From Chara braunii (lineage: Eukaryota; Streptophyta; Charophyceae; Charales; Characeae), in NCBI GenBank assembly GCA_003427395.1, contig BFEA01000098.1, positions 152,507-179,863 on the forward strand: a stretch of DNA of 27,357 nucleotides. Direction: 5' to 3'. Each line of letters begins with the position of its first letter. Within the stretch, counting starts at the first letter, position 1. Below are positions 19,698 to 27,357 of this stretch, in pieces. Under the pieces are notes generated by a model. It searched no databases. It was not told where the DNA came from and worked only from the letters and a program-made list of their open reading frames with translations. A program made the translations under genes and the position numbers.

Positions 19698-20199
19698 GGG
19701 TCTCGCTCCACTACTCTAGAAACCAGCCATTTCTTGAGCTCAGCACCGCTCCACTAATTCTAGACGCGAGGTCTGGAATTCGGGTTCTTGAGCTGTCAGT
19801 ATCTACTCACGAAAATGGCAAGAATCCATCGTCGCTCCACTACTCACGAAACACACTCACGAAAACGATTTTCGTGAGTTGTCAGAACGTCCTCTCCCGT
19901 GGCAATCTTGACGTTTCGAGAGCGCCCGCCTGCACCGGCATGAATTTCAAGGGAGGCAGCGAGGACCTTCGAAAGTTGAGCATTTTTATGGAGTGCACCT
20001 GGAGTCTGGGCGNACAATAACCTGCTGGCCGTGTCTTTTAGCTCTCTCAAAGAGTGGTCTGACATCCGAGAGGCCTTCTCGAGTTCTACCTTCTAGAGTA
20101 AGTGGAGCGATGTTCTCTTTTTCAGTCTTTTCTAGAGTCTGACAGCTCTAGACTCACTCTCGAAAATCTTCGAGAGTCTAGAGTAGTGGAGCGAGACCC
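19698..20199. mobile_element. 502-bp nonautonomous TIR element with repeated subterminal motifs
   Basis: Perfect 23-bp terminal inverted repeats begin GGGTCTCGCTCCACTACTC (19698-19720 and 20177-20199). The direct repeat CAT flanks both sides (19695-19697 and 20200-20202). The terminal motif CGCTCCACTA(CT)CTAGA recurs inside: 19747-19764 and 19833-19849 on the left, and 20092-20109 inverted on the right. This is the arrangement of multiple transposase-binding sites. Other palindromes include 19855-19879 (ACTCACGAAAA...TTTTCGTGAGT). The TIR is shared with the two small elements at 20435-20774. One undetermined base is at 20013. The 3-bp duplication and GGG terminus suggest PIF/Harbinger-like. 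Confidence 0.78.
19844..20065 (-). other. Open frame inside the 502-bp element, possibly captured
   Basis: The minus strand is open for 73 codons from ATG at 20065, with mixed, protein-like composition (LRELKDTASRLL, KVLAASLEIHAGAGG) and one ambiguous codon at the N (20013). It occupies the nonrepetitive centre of the element, as captured gene fragments do in Pack-type elements. I recognise no family, and a chance frame is possible. Confidence 0.25.
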
Positions 20200-20378
20200 C
20201 ATATGGAGCAATCAGATGTGAACAGAACAAAATATAATTCTGAATTACCTGTACCGAGGCAGGACAATCATGATACCTCAAGGCAGGCGGCCTTTTTAGT
20301 GGGAAAAAAGAAGAAAAGGGAGGTCCAAAAGAGCCGCGGAGTTTGGGCGCCCCTGCGGGAGGGGGGTGTCGCGGAAAG

Positions 20379-20431
20379 AGGAGTCCCCTATGGTGTTGGT
20401 GTGTTACGCGCGGTTTGTCTTTGTGTCATCC
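20379..20431 (+). repeat. Direct repeat R1, partner of 20548-20594
   Basis: The phrases GGAGTC(C/T)CCTA and GTGTTACGCGCGGTTT followed by TGTGTCA recur in the same order at 20548-20594, on the other side of the 110-bp MITE. The MITE therefore sits between two halves of a duplicated unit. Confidence 0.7.
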
Positions 20432-20434
20432 ATG

Positions 20435-20544
20435 AGGCCTCGCTCCACTACTCTCCACATGCACAACAGACAAAAGATATGGTGGTGAATCTTCCCATGT
20501 TCTAGCGGAAGATTCGTTATCGTTTTGCACATGTGGTGAGGCCC
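20435..20544 (+). mobile_element. 110-bp MITE, copy A
   Basis: It starts AGGCCTCGCTCCACTACTC and ends GGTGAGGCCC, flanked by ATG on both sides (20432-20434, 20545-20547). It aligns end to end with the reverse complement of 20658-20774. The shared blocks include CTCCACATGCACAACAG and CATGTTCTAGCGGAAGATTC. The first base (A for G) has drifted. Confidence 0.75.
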
Positions 20545-20547
20545 ATG

Positions 20548-20655
20548 GAGTCTCCTACGGTGTGTTACGCGCGGTTTTTCTCTGTGTCACCCATTCCTCA
20601 ACTGCGCGCGTTGGCGCAGACAGTTGCTGGGTCACAGAGAAACAACCGCGGAGGT
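20548..20655. repeat. Hairpin spacer between the inverted MITEs
   Basis: CGCGGTTTTTCTCTGTGTCA on the left pairs with TGGGTCACAGAGAAACAACCGCG on the right (each partly conserved). At the centre AACTGCGCGCG pairs imperfectly with GGCGCAGACAGTT. With the flanking MITEs this makes a fold-back of about 340 bp. Confidence 0.65.
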
Positions 20656-20657
20656 AA

Positions 20658-20774
20658 GGGCCTCGCTGCACTATCCAAAAGTGAAAAATGAGAACGAATC
20701 TTCCGCTAGAACATGGAAAGATGCACCGCCGTATTTTTTCTGTTGTGCATGTGGAGAGTAGTGCAGCGAGGCCC
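20658..20774 (-). mobile_element. 117-bp MITE, copy B (inverted), TSD TAA
   Basis: Perfect 16-bp terminal inverted repeats GGGCCTCGCTGCACTA (20658-20673 and inverted at the right end to 20774). TAA directly flanks both ends (20655-20657 and 20775-20777). A 3-bp TAA duplication with a GGGCC terminus is typical of Tourist/PIF-Harbinger MITEs. The interior matches copy A in inverted orientation. Confidence 0.82.
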
Positions 20775-20777
20775 TAA

Positions 20778-21105
20778 CTCTGGCCCAGCGTAGCCAGACG
20801 GACTGTCTCTTGTGTGATGATGGGCGCTACGCGGCCTCCCCCATCGACGGCCTCCCCCTCTCAATTCCGGTCGTCAATCCCTTGATCCTTATACTCCTCC
20901 AGCTCCCGCCAGACGTGGCAGGACGGGGAGGAGCGGGAAGTCGGAGAAAGAGGAACCAGGGGGAACGAAGGGAGATCGCGCGGGTGGTTGAGGAGAGCGG
21001 TGGTGGTGCTGCGGGTGTGAGGTCTCGAGCGCGAGGTGGTGGTGCTGCGGGTGTGAGGTCTCGAGCGCTAGGTAGCGGGAGGTGTCGTCAAGTAATTCTG
21101 TCGCA
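20778..21105 (+). promoter_or_regulatory. Upstream region and 5' leader of the LPD gene
   Basis: GC-rich, with no clear TATA box. A 36-bp period duplication (20999-21032 and 21035-21068, GGTGGTGGTGCTGCGGG... CTCGAGCGC) lies directly upstream of the start. An in-frame TAG at 21073-21075 shows the coding sequence does not extend further upstream. The start at 21106 has G at -3 and G at +4, a favourable context. The transposon nest ends only 330 bp upstream. Confidence 0.6.
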
Positions 21106-23058
21106 ATGGCCGCCGGCGCTGCGACGACGGTAGTCGGGGGGGTGGCGATGGTGGGCGCGAGTGGTGCGGCGGGGTCCATCTCCTTCAAGGCAACGTCAGG
21201 AATTGGCGGGAATCGATCCCCAGATGGCTGCGCGCTTGACGGCGTCAAGTGCGCACGTGCATCCTCATCGCTTGCCGGTGGCGGCGGCACCCTTGCTGCA
21301 GCGGCGGCGGCGGCCTTCCGCCTTCGGTCGTCCCCCGTCATCTCCCGCGTGAATTGCGCCAAGTGCGTTCGCCATCGCGTTTCTGTAGGTTCTTCTTCTT
21401 CCTCCTCGTCGTGCGGGTCGGCTTTCTCGTCTCTCCGCTCGGAGGCGTTCCGCGGGACGCCGCTTTGCGCGCCTGTAGAGGCAGCGGAGGAAGGGCGGCG
21501 CTGCGCGAGGGCTAAAGGAACCGCAGGAGGGCGGGAAAAGAAATCAATCTATCGGCTCCACGTGGCAGCCGCCGCAGCCGGCGAGAGCTTCGACTACGAC
21601 CTGGTTATCATAGGCGCGGGAGTGGGCGGGCACGGCGCGGCGCTGCACGCCGTCGAGCAAGGCCTCAAGACTGCCATCATAGAGGGCGACATTGTGGGTG
21701 GCACTTGCGTCAACAGAGGCTGTGTCCCTTCCAAGGCCTTGTTGGCGGTCTCTGGGCGAATGCGCGAGCTGCGCGACGAACAGCACCTCAAAGCGCTGGG
21801 TATACACGTGTCAGGCGCAGGCTACGACCGGCAACTCGTCGCAGACCACGCGCAGAATCTGGCGACCAAGATCCGCAACAATCTGGCCAACTCCATGACC
21901 GCTCTCGGTGTCGAGATCCTGACCGGCACTGGCTCTCTCCAAGGCCCTCATCGCGTTAAGTACGGCAAAGTCGGCTATCCCGACAAGCAGGTGACTGCGA
22001 AGAACATCATCATAGCCACAGGATCCGTCCCGTTCGTTCCGCCTGGGATAGAGATCGACGGCAAGAGCGTGCTCACCAGCGACCACGCCTTGAAGCTCGA
22101 ACGGGTCCCCGATTGGGTGGCCATCGTGGGCAGCGGCTACATTGGGTTGGAGTTCAGTGACGTGTACACGGCTCTAGGGAGTGAGGTGACCTTCGTCGAG
22201 GCGCTGGAGACGTTGATGCCTGGTTTTGATCCCGAGATCGGACGGATGGCACAGCGACTGCTAATCAACCCGCGGAAGATCGACTACCATACCGGCGTGT
22301 TTGCCAAGAAGATCACGCCTGCCAAGGATGGTAATCCTGTGGTTATCGAGCTGATTGACGCGAAGACCAAAGAAGACGTCGATACGTTGTACGTGGACGC
22401 TGCTCTCATTGCCACTGGAAGGGCGCCCTACACTAAGGGGTTGGGACTGAGCAATGCGGGAGTGGAGACGCAGAGGGGTTTCGTACCCGTTGACAGCCGG
22501 ATGCGCGTGCTGGACAAGGACGGGGAGGTGGTCCCAGGACTCTACTGCATTGGAGATGCGAATGGGAAACTGATGCTGGCGCACGCTGCCAGCGCTCAAG
22601 GAATCTCGGCCGTCGAAAACATGTGCGGCCGGGATCACGAGGTCAATCACTTAGCCGTTCCCGCCGCCTGTTTCACGCATCCGGAGATCAGCTTCGTTGG
22701 GCTTACCGAGCCTCAGGCTCGGTCTAAAGCTGAGGAAGAGGGGTTCGCCGTTGGGGTTGCCAAGACCAGCTTCAAGGCCAACTCGAAGGCGCTTGCTGAG
22801 AACGAGGGGGAAGGGATGGCTAAGGTGATTTACCGCATGGACACGGGAGATATTCTAGGGCTGCATATCATTGGCCTCCACGCGGCTGATCTTATTCATG
22901 AAGCTTCCAATGCTATTGCGCTTGGGCAGAGGATCCAAGACTTGAAGTTCGCTGTGCATGCCCATCCCACCCTCTCTGAGGTGCTAGATGAGCTCTTCAA
23001 ACATGCCAAGCTTCCACAGAAAGAGTCGTTGCTGGAGCCCCAGACAGTGGTTGCATGA
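21106..23058 (+). CDS. LPD: Plastid dihydrolipoyl dehydrogenase (E3 of plastid pyruvate dehydrogenase)
   Basis: A 650-residue flavoprotein oxidising dihydrolipoyl groups on E2 with NAD+, feeding acetyl-CoA to fatty-acid synthesis in the plastid. Residues 1 to about 160 are Ala/Ser/Arg-rich and look like a transit peptide plus linker. The FAD-binding GAGVGG is at 170-175 with acidic E193. The redox disulfide is C201-C206 in [13 protein letters not shown]. The NAD-binding GSGYIG is at 342-347, the second FAD segment [10 protein letters not shown] at 478-487, and the dimerisation domain runs from about 516. The catalytic pair H620 and E625 lies in HAHPTLSE. All key residues are intact. The redox-site and overall wording match plastid (cyanobacterial-type) rather than mitochondrial E3. 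Plastid E3s of land plants are roughly 570 residues, so the N-terminus is about 80 longer. It has no intron in a neighbourhood of multi-kilobase introns. The ATG at 21106 is chosen because a stop lies in frame upstream. Confidence 0.96.
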   Translation: MAAGAATTVVGGVAMVGASGAAGSISFKATSGIGGNRSPDGCALDGVKCARASSSLAGGGGTLAAAAAAAFRLRSSPVISRVNCAKCVRHRVSVGSSSSSSSCGSAFSSLRSEAFRGTPLCAPVEAAEEGRRCARAKGTAGGREKKSIYRLHVAAAAAGESFDYDLVIIGAGVGGHGAALHAVEQGLKTAIIEGDIVGGTCVNRGCVPSKALLAVSGRMRELRDEQHLKALGIHVSGAGYDRQLVADHAQNLATKIRNNLANSMTALGVEILTGTGSLQGPHRVKYGKVGYPDKQVTAKNIIIATGSVPFVPPGIEIDGKSVLTSDHALKLERVPDWVAIVGSGYIGLEFSDVYTALGSEVTFVEALETLMPGFDPEIGRMAQRLLINPRKIDYHTGVFAKKITPAKDGNPVVIELIDAKTKEDVDTLYVDAALIATGRAPYTKGLGLSNAGVETQRGFVPVDSRMRVLDKDGEVVPGLYCIGDANGKLMLAHAASAQGISAVENMCGRDHEVNHLAVPAACFTHPEISFVGLTEPQARSKAEEEGFAVGVAKTSFKANSKALAENEGEGMAKVIYRMDTGDILGLHIIGLHAADLIHEASNAIALGQRIQDLKFAVHAHPTLSEVLDELFKHAKLPQKESLLEPQTVVA

Positions 23059-23596
23059 GAGGGAGAAGGGGGGGGGAGGGAGCGGGAGAAAAACAATAGC
23101 GAGAGGGGTAGAGCGAAGGAGAGAGGTCAGGGGGAAGAGATCTCGACGCGCAGGTGGAGGGAGGGAGGGTGTAGACCAACTTTCCATTAAAGGAATCTCA
23201 CGCTTGAGCATACACAGGTCCTGTGGTAGCTCGCTCTAGCGCGTCGTCTTACGCGCTATAGCAGAGGAGCGTTTGAAGAAAGTGAGTGCAGGGTGGAGAG
23301 CGTGAGGAGGAGTAGGACACAGGAAACGAGAAAGGAGGGGTCTCATGCGGTTAAAGTGTGGCTTGATGGACTCTGCAAAAACCTCAAGGAGGTCCTGCAG
23401 AAGTCGGAGCTGAGCGCTGAGCGCGCTGGGCCGGAAGCGAGATCTCGCTCAGAAACACGACTGCAGACGTAAGGTAGTGGACGATGATGGGGGAGAGAGA
23501 AAAGGAGAAGTTGAAGGTTGTGCATCGCATGCAATCTGCTTGAGATATTCATTCATCGACATTCAGTCAATGCTGCCCGGCCGGAGTCCTCGGTGG
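23059..23596 (+). other. 3' flank of LPD, no further gene seen
   Basis: Purine-rich sequence (GGGAGAAGG-type) immediately follows the stop. ATTAAA at 23186-23191 is a possible poly(A) signal. The rest has no recognisable coding or RNA feature. Confidence 0.5.
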
Positions 23597-24048
23597 AATT
23601 GTTCGACCTGCCAGGATAGCTTTATCTTCTTGTGGCTGTAGGCGCGAAAGAAGTGAGGAGAGAGAGGGGTTGGAAGAGTTGTCCGAGCTGCCAGGATAGC
23701 TTTATCTTCGTGTGGCTGTAGGCGCGAAAGAAGAGAGGAGAGAGAGGGGTTGGAAGAGAGGGAGGAATGGGAAGAGTGGGAGGGAGGACAGGGAAGAGGG
23801 AAGGGCTCACGTAGAGGAGAGAGAGGGGTTGGAAGAGAGGGAGAAATGGGAAGAGTGGGAGGGAGTACAGGGAAGAGGGAAGGGCTCACGTAGAGGAGAG
23901 AGAGGGGTTGGAAGAGTTGTCCGAGCTGCCAGGATAGCTTTGTGTGGCTGTAGGCGCGAAAGAAGGGAGGAGAGAGAGGGGTTGGAAGAGAGGGAGGAAT
24001 GGGAAGAGCGGGAGGGAGGATAGGGAAGAGGGAAGGGCTCACGTAGAT
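23597..24048 (+). repeat. Composite minisatellite of two unit types
   Basis: Unit A (CTGCCAGGATAGCTTTATCT... GGCTGTAGGCGCGAAAGAAG) occurs three times, at about 23608, 23688 and 23925. Unit B (about 80 bp, AGGAGAGAGAGGGGTTGG ... AAGGGCTCACGTAG) occurs about three times, ending at 23814, 23893 and 24046. The order is A-A-B-B-A-B. The third A lacks TTTATCTTC. Protein-like frames here are repeat translations only. Confidence 0.85.
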
Positions 24049-24429
24049 CATTATCATCTTCAGAAGAAGCTGCGCTCATTGCTCATCGAGGCAGTAGAAT
24101 AGGTAGGGAGGGGGAGGAAGGGGGAGGGGGGGCAAAATTGAAGTCCGTGTGGTTTTGTTACTGTGGAGGATCTGCTAGAGGAAGTATAATTGGGATTGTT
24201 TGCTGAGGTGCACATTGTGAATTAGTTGCAGTTAGTGAGGTCGGTAGAGAAGTAGTGGGTAGTTTTTTAGCTGATGGTTGCCGTGGTTGTACACGTTATT
24301 GATTGATGTTTGCTCGCTTTCCCTAGAGTCTCTCTCCTCCTGTTTGTTTCTTCTTTCTTCTCTCTTCTTCGTGTTGCTTGTCCTTCCTCCTCCTCGTCGT
24401 CTGTGCTCATCGTCTTAATTAATCTGCCA

Positions 24430-24800
24430 GCTTGGCATGGGGCTCTCCCGGGAGGTCTCTCTCGGGAGTCTCGGGAGACTGGGGGATTGCATTAAAAATT
24501 CCGGGGAGAATGGAAGGGGCATTGCAATCAGACTCGTGCTGTGTCATTTGCCCGAAATGCAGATGGGTAATGGCAAACTCGTGGTCAGAGGGGAACGTGG
24601 AGGTGGTGAGTAGACGGGATGGAAGGAACGCCCCACCCTCCTCGGGAGGTATCTCCCGCGGGGTGAGCCCGGGCAGTCAGGCGCCGGCCGAACGCATCCC
24701 TCGAACCCATGCTGGCGTTCACTCAGAGAAGTTCGCTGTGACGGTCAGCAGCAAGCAAGGAGGAGGGTAGGTATATAAAAGGATGGACCAGATCAGAGGT
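24430..24800 (+). promoter_or_regulatory. Candidate core promoter with TATA box
   Basis: TATATAAAAGG at 24772-24782 is a strong TATA box in a GC-rich region containing repeated CTCGGGAG/CTCCCG palindromic phrases (24440-24480 and 24645-24660). About 110 bp downstream, ACGTGTAG|GTGAGAG near 24887 could be a splice donor of a noncoding first exon. No protein is recognised downstream in the window, so the target is unknown. Confidence 0.35.
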
Positions 24801-24898
24801 GTTTACCTCGTTCTAGAGCCGAGGGCCGATTGGGGGGGTGCGTGGGGGCGCGGGAAGTAGAGGACGTATTGGTGAATAAACGTGTAGGTGAGAGAGAG

Positions 24899-24901
<3 letters not shown>

Positions 24902-24968
<67 letters not shown>

Positions 24969-25069
24969 GCACGTCATGATGGTAGGAAACCAAGGAAAGC
25001 AACTGCTGACACACAGCGAGAGAGAGAGAGAGAGGTGGTATTGTGTGTACCTGCAAAAGTGTGTTATGT

Positions 25070-25132
<63 letters not shown>
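24902..25132 (+). repeat. (GA)n, (GT)n and (GA)n microsatellites
   Basis: (GA)n at 24902-24966 and 25019-25034, (GT)n at 25070-25094 and (GA)n at 25094-25132. These are separated by a short unique segment that includes GTGCACGTCATGATGG. Confidence 0.95.
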
Positions 25133-25134
<2 letters not shown>

Positions 25135-26072
25135 TGCGGGCTAGTGTGCTATTGTGAGGCATTTTTAAACCGATGGTCGGACATGATTGGCGTACTCTGT
25201 CTGGTCTGCCCGTGCCAGGTTGGTTGAGCCTGGCCCCTCTTAGGGAAACTTTCCCAGGGAAATTCTCTGTGGTGGAGTATGAGATCTCTTAGACCAACTC
25301 TGTTTACTCTGGGGTAGTTCTGGTCGTGAATGTTTCGTCTCGACCGCTGGATAAACGATGGTTAGTTATCCACTCATCGTGACTCGAACGCTAGTATAAA
25401 CGCTGGTTAGTTATCCACGCCTTAAATCCATTTTTGGTGAACTGTTAAGGCCTACGTTGTACCTGCCTGGGGTCTTGCTGGCAGAGGCTGTGATCCATTG
25501 TTACTGGATTTTGCTCCAACCAGTGTTTGAACTCCATTGGTCAATAAAAGAGAGGTCGACGCCTAGGCTGTCTGTGCTATTGTATTGTCCGATTGCGATT
25601 CCGGTCAAATCTGTTAGCTGGTAGTAGCTGGTAGATCAATACTGTGGTGCTCTAGGTTTGGGCACGAAACACAGAAGTCAACCTGTCTCTTAAAGAGGTC
25701 AGCCCTAACTTTCTTCTGTTGTATCAGGACTTGAACTGATCATCTGTTCATTCATCGGCACCGACATGTGTACCATTCAGCCGAGAGGTAGGGTGCAACT
25801 GGTACTCGACATTTGGAAGGCTTTCAGATATTTGATCGGGGTTGGAGGATGAGAAGGGGGGAGTAGGGTGAGAGGTGAAAGGAATGTGGTGACAACCGTT
25901 TGTGATTATAGGAGATATTCCGCTCGAGCCGGGATTTCATTGGACAATTTAAGTCCGAGCTCTCAGATATCTGATCAGGGTCTTGGTCGAGGAGAGGGGG
26001 GCGTTAAATAAGGGGCGGCGGGGGGGGGGAGGAGGAGAGAGGAGAAAGGAGAAAAGAGTGCAGGCTTTTTGT
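25133..26072. other. No gene; short direct repeats
   Basis: ATAAACG(A/C)TGGTTAGTTATCCAC occurs at 25351-25373 and 25396-25418. TCAGATAT(T/C)TGATC(G/A)GGGT occurs at about 25825 and 25970, each followed by a GAGGAGAGGGGG-type stretch, so a segment of about 145 bp appears duplicated and diverged. AATAAA at 25543-25548 is a possible poly(A) signal. No protein is recognised. Confidence 0.5.
25712..25795 (-). mobile_element. tRNA-like SINE head (minus strand)
   Basis: On the minus strand, CTCGGCTGAATGGTACACATG is followed by ATCAGTTCAAGTCCTGAT, which are A-box-like and B-box-like sequences at tRNA spacing. The second forms a short T-arm-like stem (ATCAG/CTGAT) with an 8-nt loop. It resembles the two SINE copies near 17.5 and 19.7 kb in the GGTACAC phrase. 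The folding is too irregular for a working tRNA. Confidence 0.45.
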
Positions 26073-26470
26073 AGAACGTCCCTTGTGAAGGTAGACGGTT
26101 CGAGATCTCTTGAGACAAACGAATTCTCTGTGAATGTGTGAATGTGCAAGACTATGTCTTGCACATTCCATATATGGTGGTGTCTCTATGAATGAGCAAG
26201 ACCATGTCTTGCACATTCCATATATGGTGGTGGGGCTATGTATCACCATAGGTGCAGGTTAGTGGAAGCTGATCATAGAACGTCCCTGGTGAAGGTAGAC
26301 GATGACACCCCGGTTGGAGGGAGACCTCTTGAGAACAGAAACAAACCTTAGTTGCGGGGACTATGCCTTATACATTCCATATATGGTAGAGGGGCTATGT
26401 GTCTGCTCAGGTGCGGGTGCTATGCCGAGCACATTTCCCATTGTAGAGGGGCTTTGTACACATTTGTTCT
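26073..26470 (+). repeat. Two about 204-bp tandem units with CArG boxes and hairpins
   Basis: AGAACGTCCCT(T/G)GTGAAGGTAGACG occurs at 26073-26097 and 26277-26301, opening two diverged units. Within unit 1, a 50-bp sub-repeat occurs twice; its core is AATGTGCAAGAC-TAT-GTCTTGCACATT (perfect 12-bp arms, 26141-26167) followed by CCATATATGG. CCATATATGG, a perfect CArG box CC(A/T)6GG, is at 26168-26177, 26218-26227 and 26377-26386. Later copies are decayed. Confidence 0.75.
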
Positions 26471-27282
26471 GTTCCCGATATATCAAGCCCGGGAAAAAAT
26501 AGTGGAAGAATTTGGACACGGATGAGTTTGGGCGCTCCCGTAGTGGTCTGTTCGCCAGCTCGCACTTGTAGTGACCTAGGAAGGAACTGAAGGTGATGCT
26601 TAGTACGGTTCGTCAGAGTGTTTGATAATGAGTTTGCTTAGTTTCTGTATACAAGGCCTGGGTGTTTCGACACTGTTTGACCGGAGATTTCTCTTCAACT
26701 TATACACATGCGTTCTATTGGATGGCAGGGGGTCGGCTGTGTCATCTTAATTCTAAGAGGTCGAGGCTGCCATAGAGAAGGAGTGTGTGCTGCTGCGAAG
26801 GAGGATGGTTAACGAGTCAGACACAGTAGCACTGACAGGCAGGGCTAATTTCTGGATGCTGGACAGAAATTGCTGACAGAGGAGGATAAAGGTGGCAGAG
26901 GGCAGGGGAGGTCTCTGCAAGGAAAGCGGGTGGTGCATCTTGCCTTGCCACAGGCGTTGACTGTGATCTAGGGATCTGAGAAGGATATGTTGTCGAACTA
27001 TGGTGCTTTTGGACATTTGTATAGGAAGACGGAAAGCGAGTAGATGGAAAGAGAGGGCCAAGGAGGAGAGGCTTTCTCTGGCCGTTTTGTGATCGGTCAA
27101 CTCTATGACAGTACTACGTTGTTCTCTCTTGACTGTGCAGACATCCTGTTTGTTGTTTCATTTTTTGCTTTGGAATGTGCAGTGCTGTGAGCTCCACATT
27201 CGAGAACCGGACTGACTGTGAACCCTCTCTGTGTATGCTTGTGTGTGAATTTATGTGTGTGGAAGAGATTAGTGAGAGAGAG

Positions 27283-27283
<1 letters not shown>
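26471..27283. other. No gene recognised
   Basis: A minus-strand open stretch (27100-26753, Ser/Leu-rich, 115 codons) has no recognisable domain or family and I do not call it a gene. The rest is unique-looking sequence. Confidence 0.4.

Positions 27284-27357
<74 letters not shown>
27284..27357 (+). repeat. (GT)n then (GA)n at the window end
   Basis: A GT run to about 27313 followed by GA to the last base; see the matching (AG)n at the window start. Confidence 0.97.

Larger units (their letters stand above)
19655..20300 (+). mobile_element. tRNA-like SINE, copy 2, split by a 502-bp MITE
   Basis: Left part (19655-19697): CCTAGCTCAGTTGGTACACTC, an excellent tRNA A-box sequence, then ATGAACTGCTGAAACCAT. 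Right part (20203-20300): AATCAGATG, AATCATGATACCTCAAGGC, then an A/G-rich end. The same order appears uninterrupted in copy 1 (17462-17645). The sequence between 19698 and 20199 is a separate inverted-repeat element. The B box of this copy is not recognisable. Confidence 0.6.

Noticed and set aside
21082-21105. Upstream GTG as the LPD start
   Set aside because: Non-ATG starts are unlikely here; the ATG at 21106 has good context and follows an in-frame TAG at 21073.
20889-21362. 157-residue Pro/Ala-rich minus-strand frame
   Set aside because: It is antisense to the LPD leader and transit-peptide region, where high GC keeps several frames open.
23563-24079. Open frames rich in Pro/Ser/Leu (minus) or Glu/Arg/Gly (plus)
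   Set aside because: They are translations of the minisatellite units in different frames.
25712-25795. A functional tRNA gene on the minus strand
   Set aside because: The box sequences are present, but acceptor and D stems do not form and the T loop has eight bases; a SINE head fits better.
26753-27100. 115-codon minus-strand frame
   Set aside because: Ser/Leu-rich, with no motif, splice context or neighbour to support it.
1-27357. CRISPR arrays, operons, prokaryotic defence or phage genes
   Set aside because: No regularly spaced repeats with unique spacers and no such protein families; the content is nuclear and eukaryotic throughout.

Overview
The window looks like nuclear DNA of a plant-lineage (streptophyte) genome that is rich in introns and repeats. 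The evidence is a nucleus-encoded plastid-type dihydrolipoyl dehydrogenase with a long N-terminal extension, scattered exons of a plant NFD4/nodulin-like major-facilitator gene, decayed L1-type LINEs with plant-style zf-RVT tails, and TTTAGGG-type telomere-like heptamers. A charophyte alga such as Chara is my best guess from the repeat density and intron size. This is inference; no species-diagnostic marker is present. Both ends of the window lie in (AG)n/(GT)n microsatellites, as expected for contig ends.

Layout. At 1-2100 there are simple repeats, a near-perfect 137-bp fold-back, a long AC-rich tract and a 283-bp MITE with a short target duplication. Short but convincing MFS exons lie at 2273-2340, 11228-11313 and 16607-16727 on the + strand. 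They agree in splice phase and in protein order. The intervening introns (about 8.9 kb and 5.3 kb as assembled) are filled with LINE debris: minus-strand pieces at 4.0-4.6, 5.5-7.5 and 7.5-9.7 kb, and a plus-strand copy at 12.6-14.9 kb whose 5' part is inverted. One MFS exon between the second and third is not found. A 38-bp Nextera mate-pair junction adapter sits at 11394-11431, just after a (CT)n tract in that same interval, so the assembly there cannot be trusted.

At 17.4-20.8 kb is a transposon nest. It holds two copies of a tRNA-like SINE, a U6 snRNA 3'-half pseudogene, and three nonautonomous DNA elements (502, 110 and 117 bp). These three share the terminus GGnCTCGCTnCACTAnTC and each has a 3-bp target duplication (CAT, ATG, TAA), which suggests one PIF/Harbinger-like family. 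The two small copies form an inverted pair about 330 bp upstream of the only complete gene.

That gene, at 21106-23058 on the + strand, is an uninterrupted 650-residue plastid E3 (dihydrolipoyl dehydrogenase). After it come a composite minisatellite (23.6-24.05 kb), a candidate TATA promoter (24.77 kb), microsatellites, and a tandem 204-bp repeat carrying three perfect CArG boxes (26.07-26.47 kb). No CRISPR, operon or prokaryotic defence system is present.
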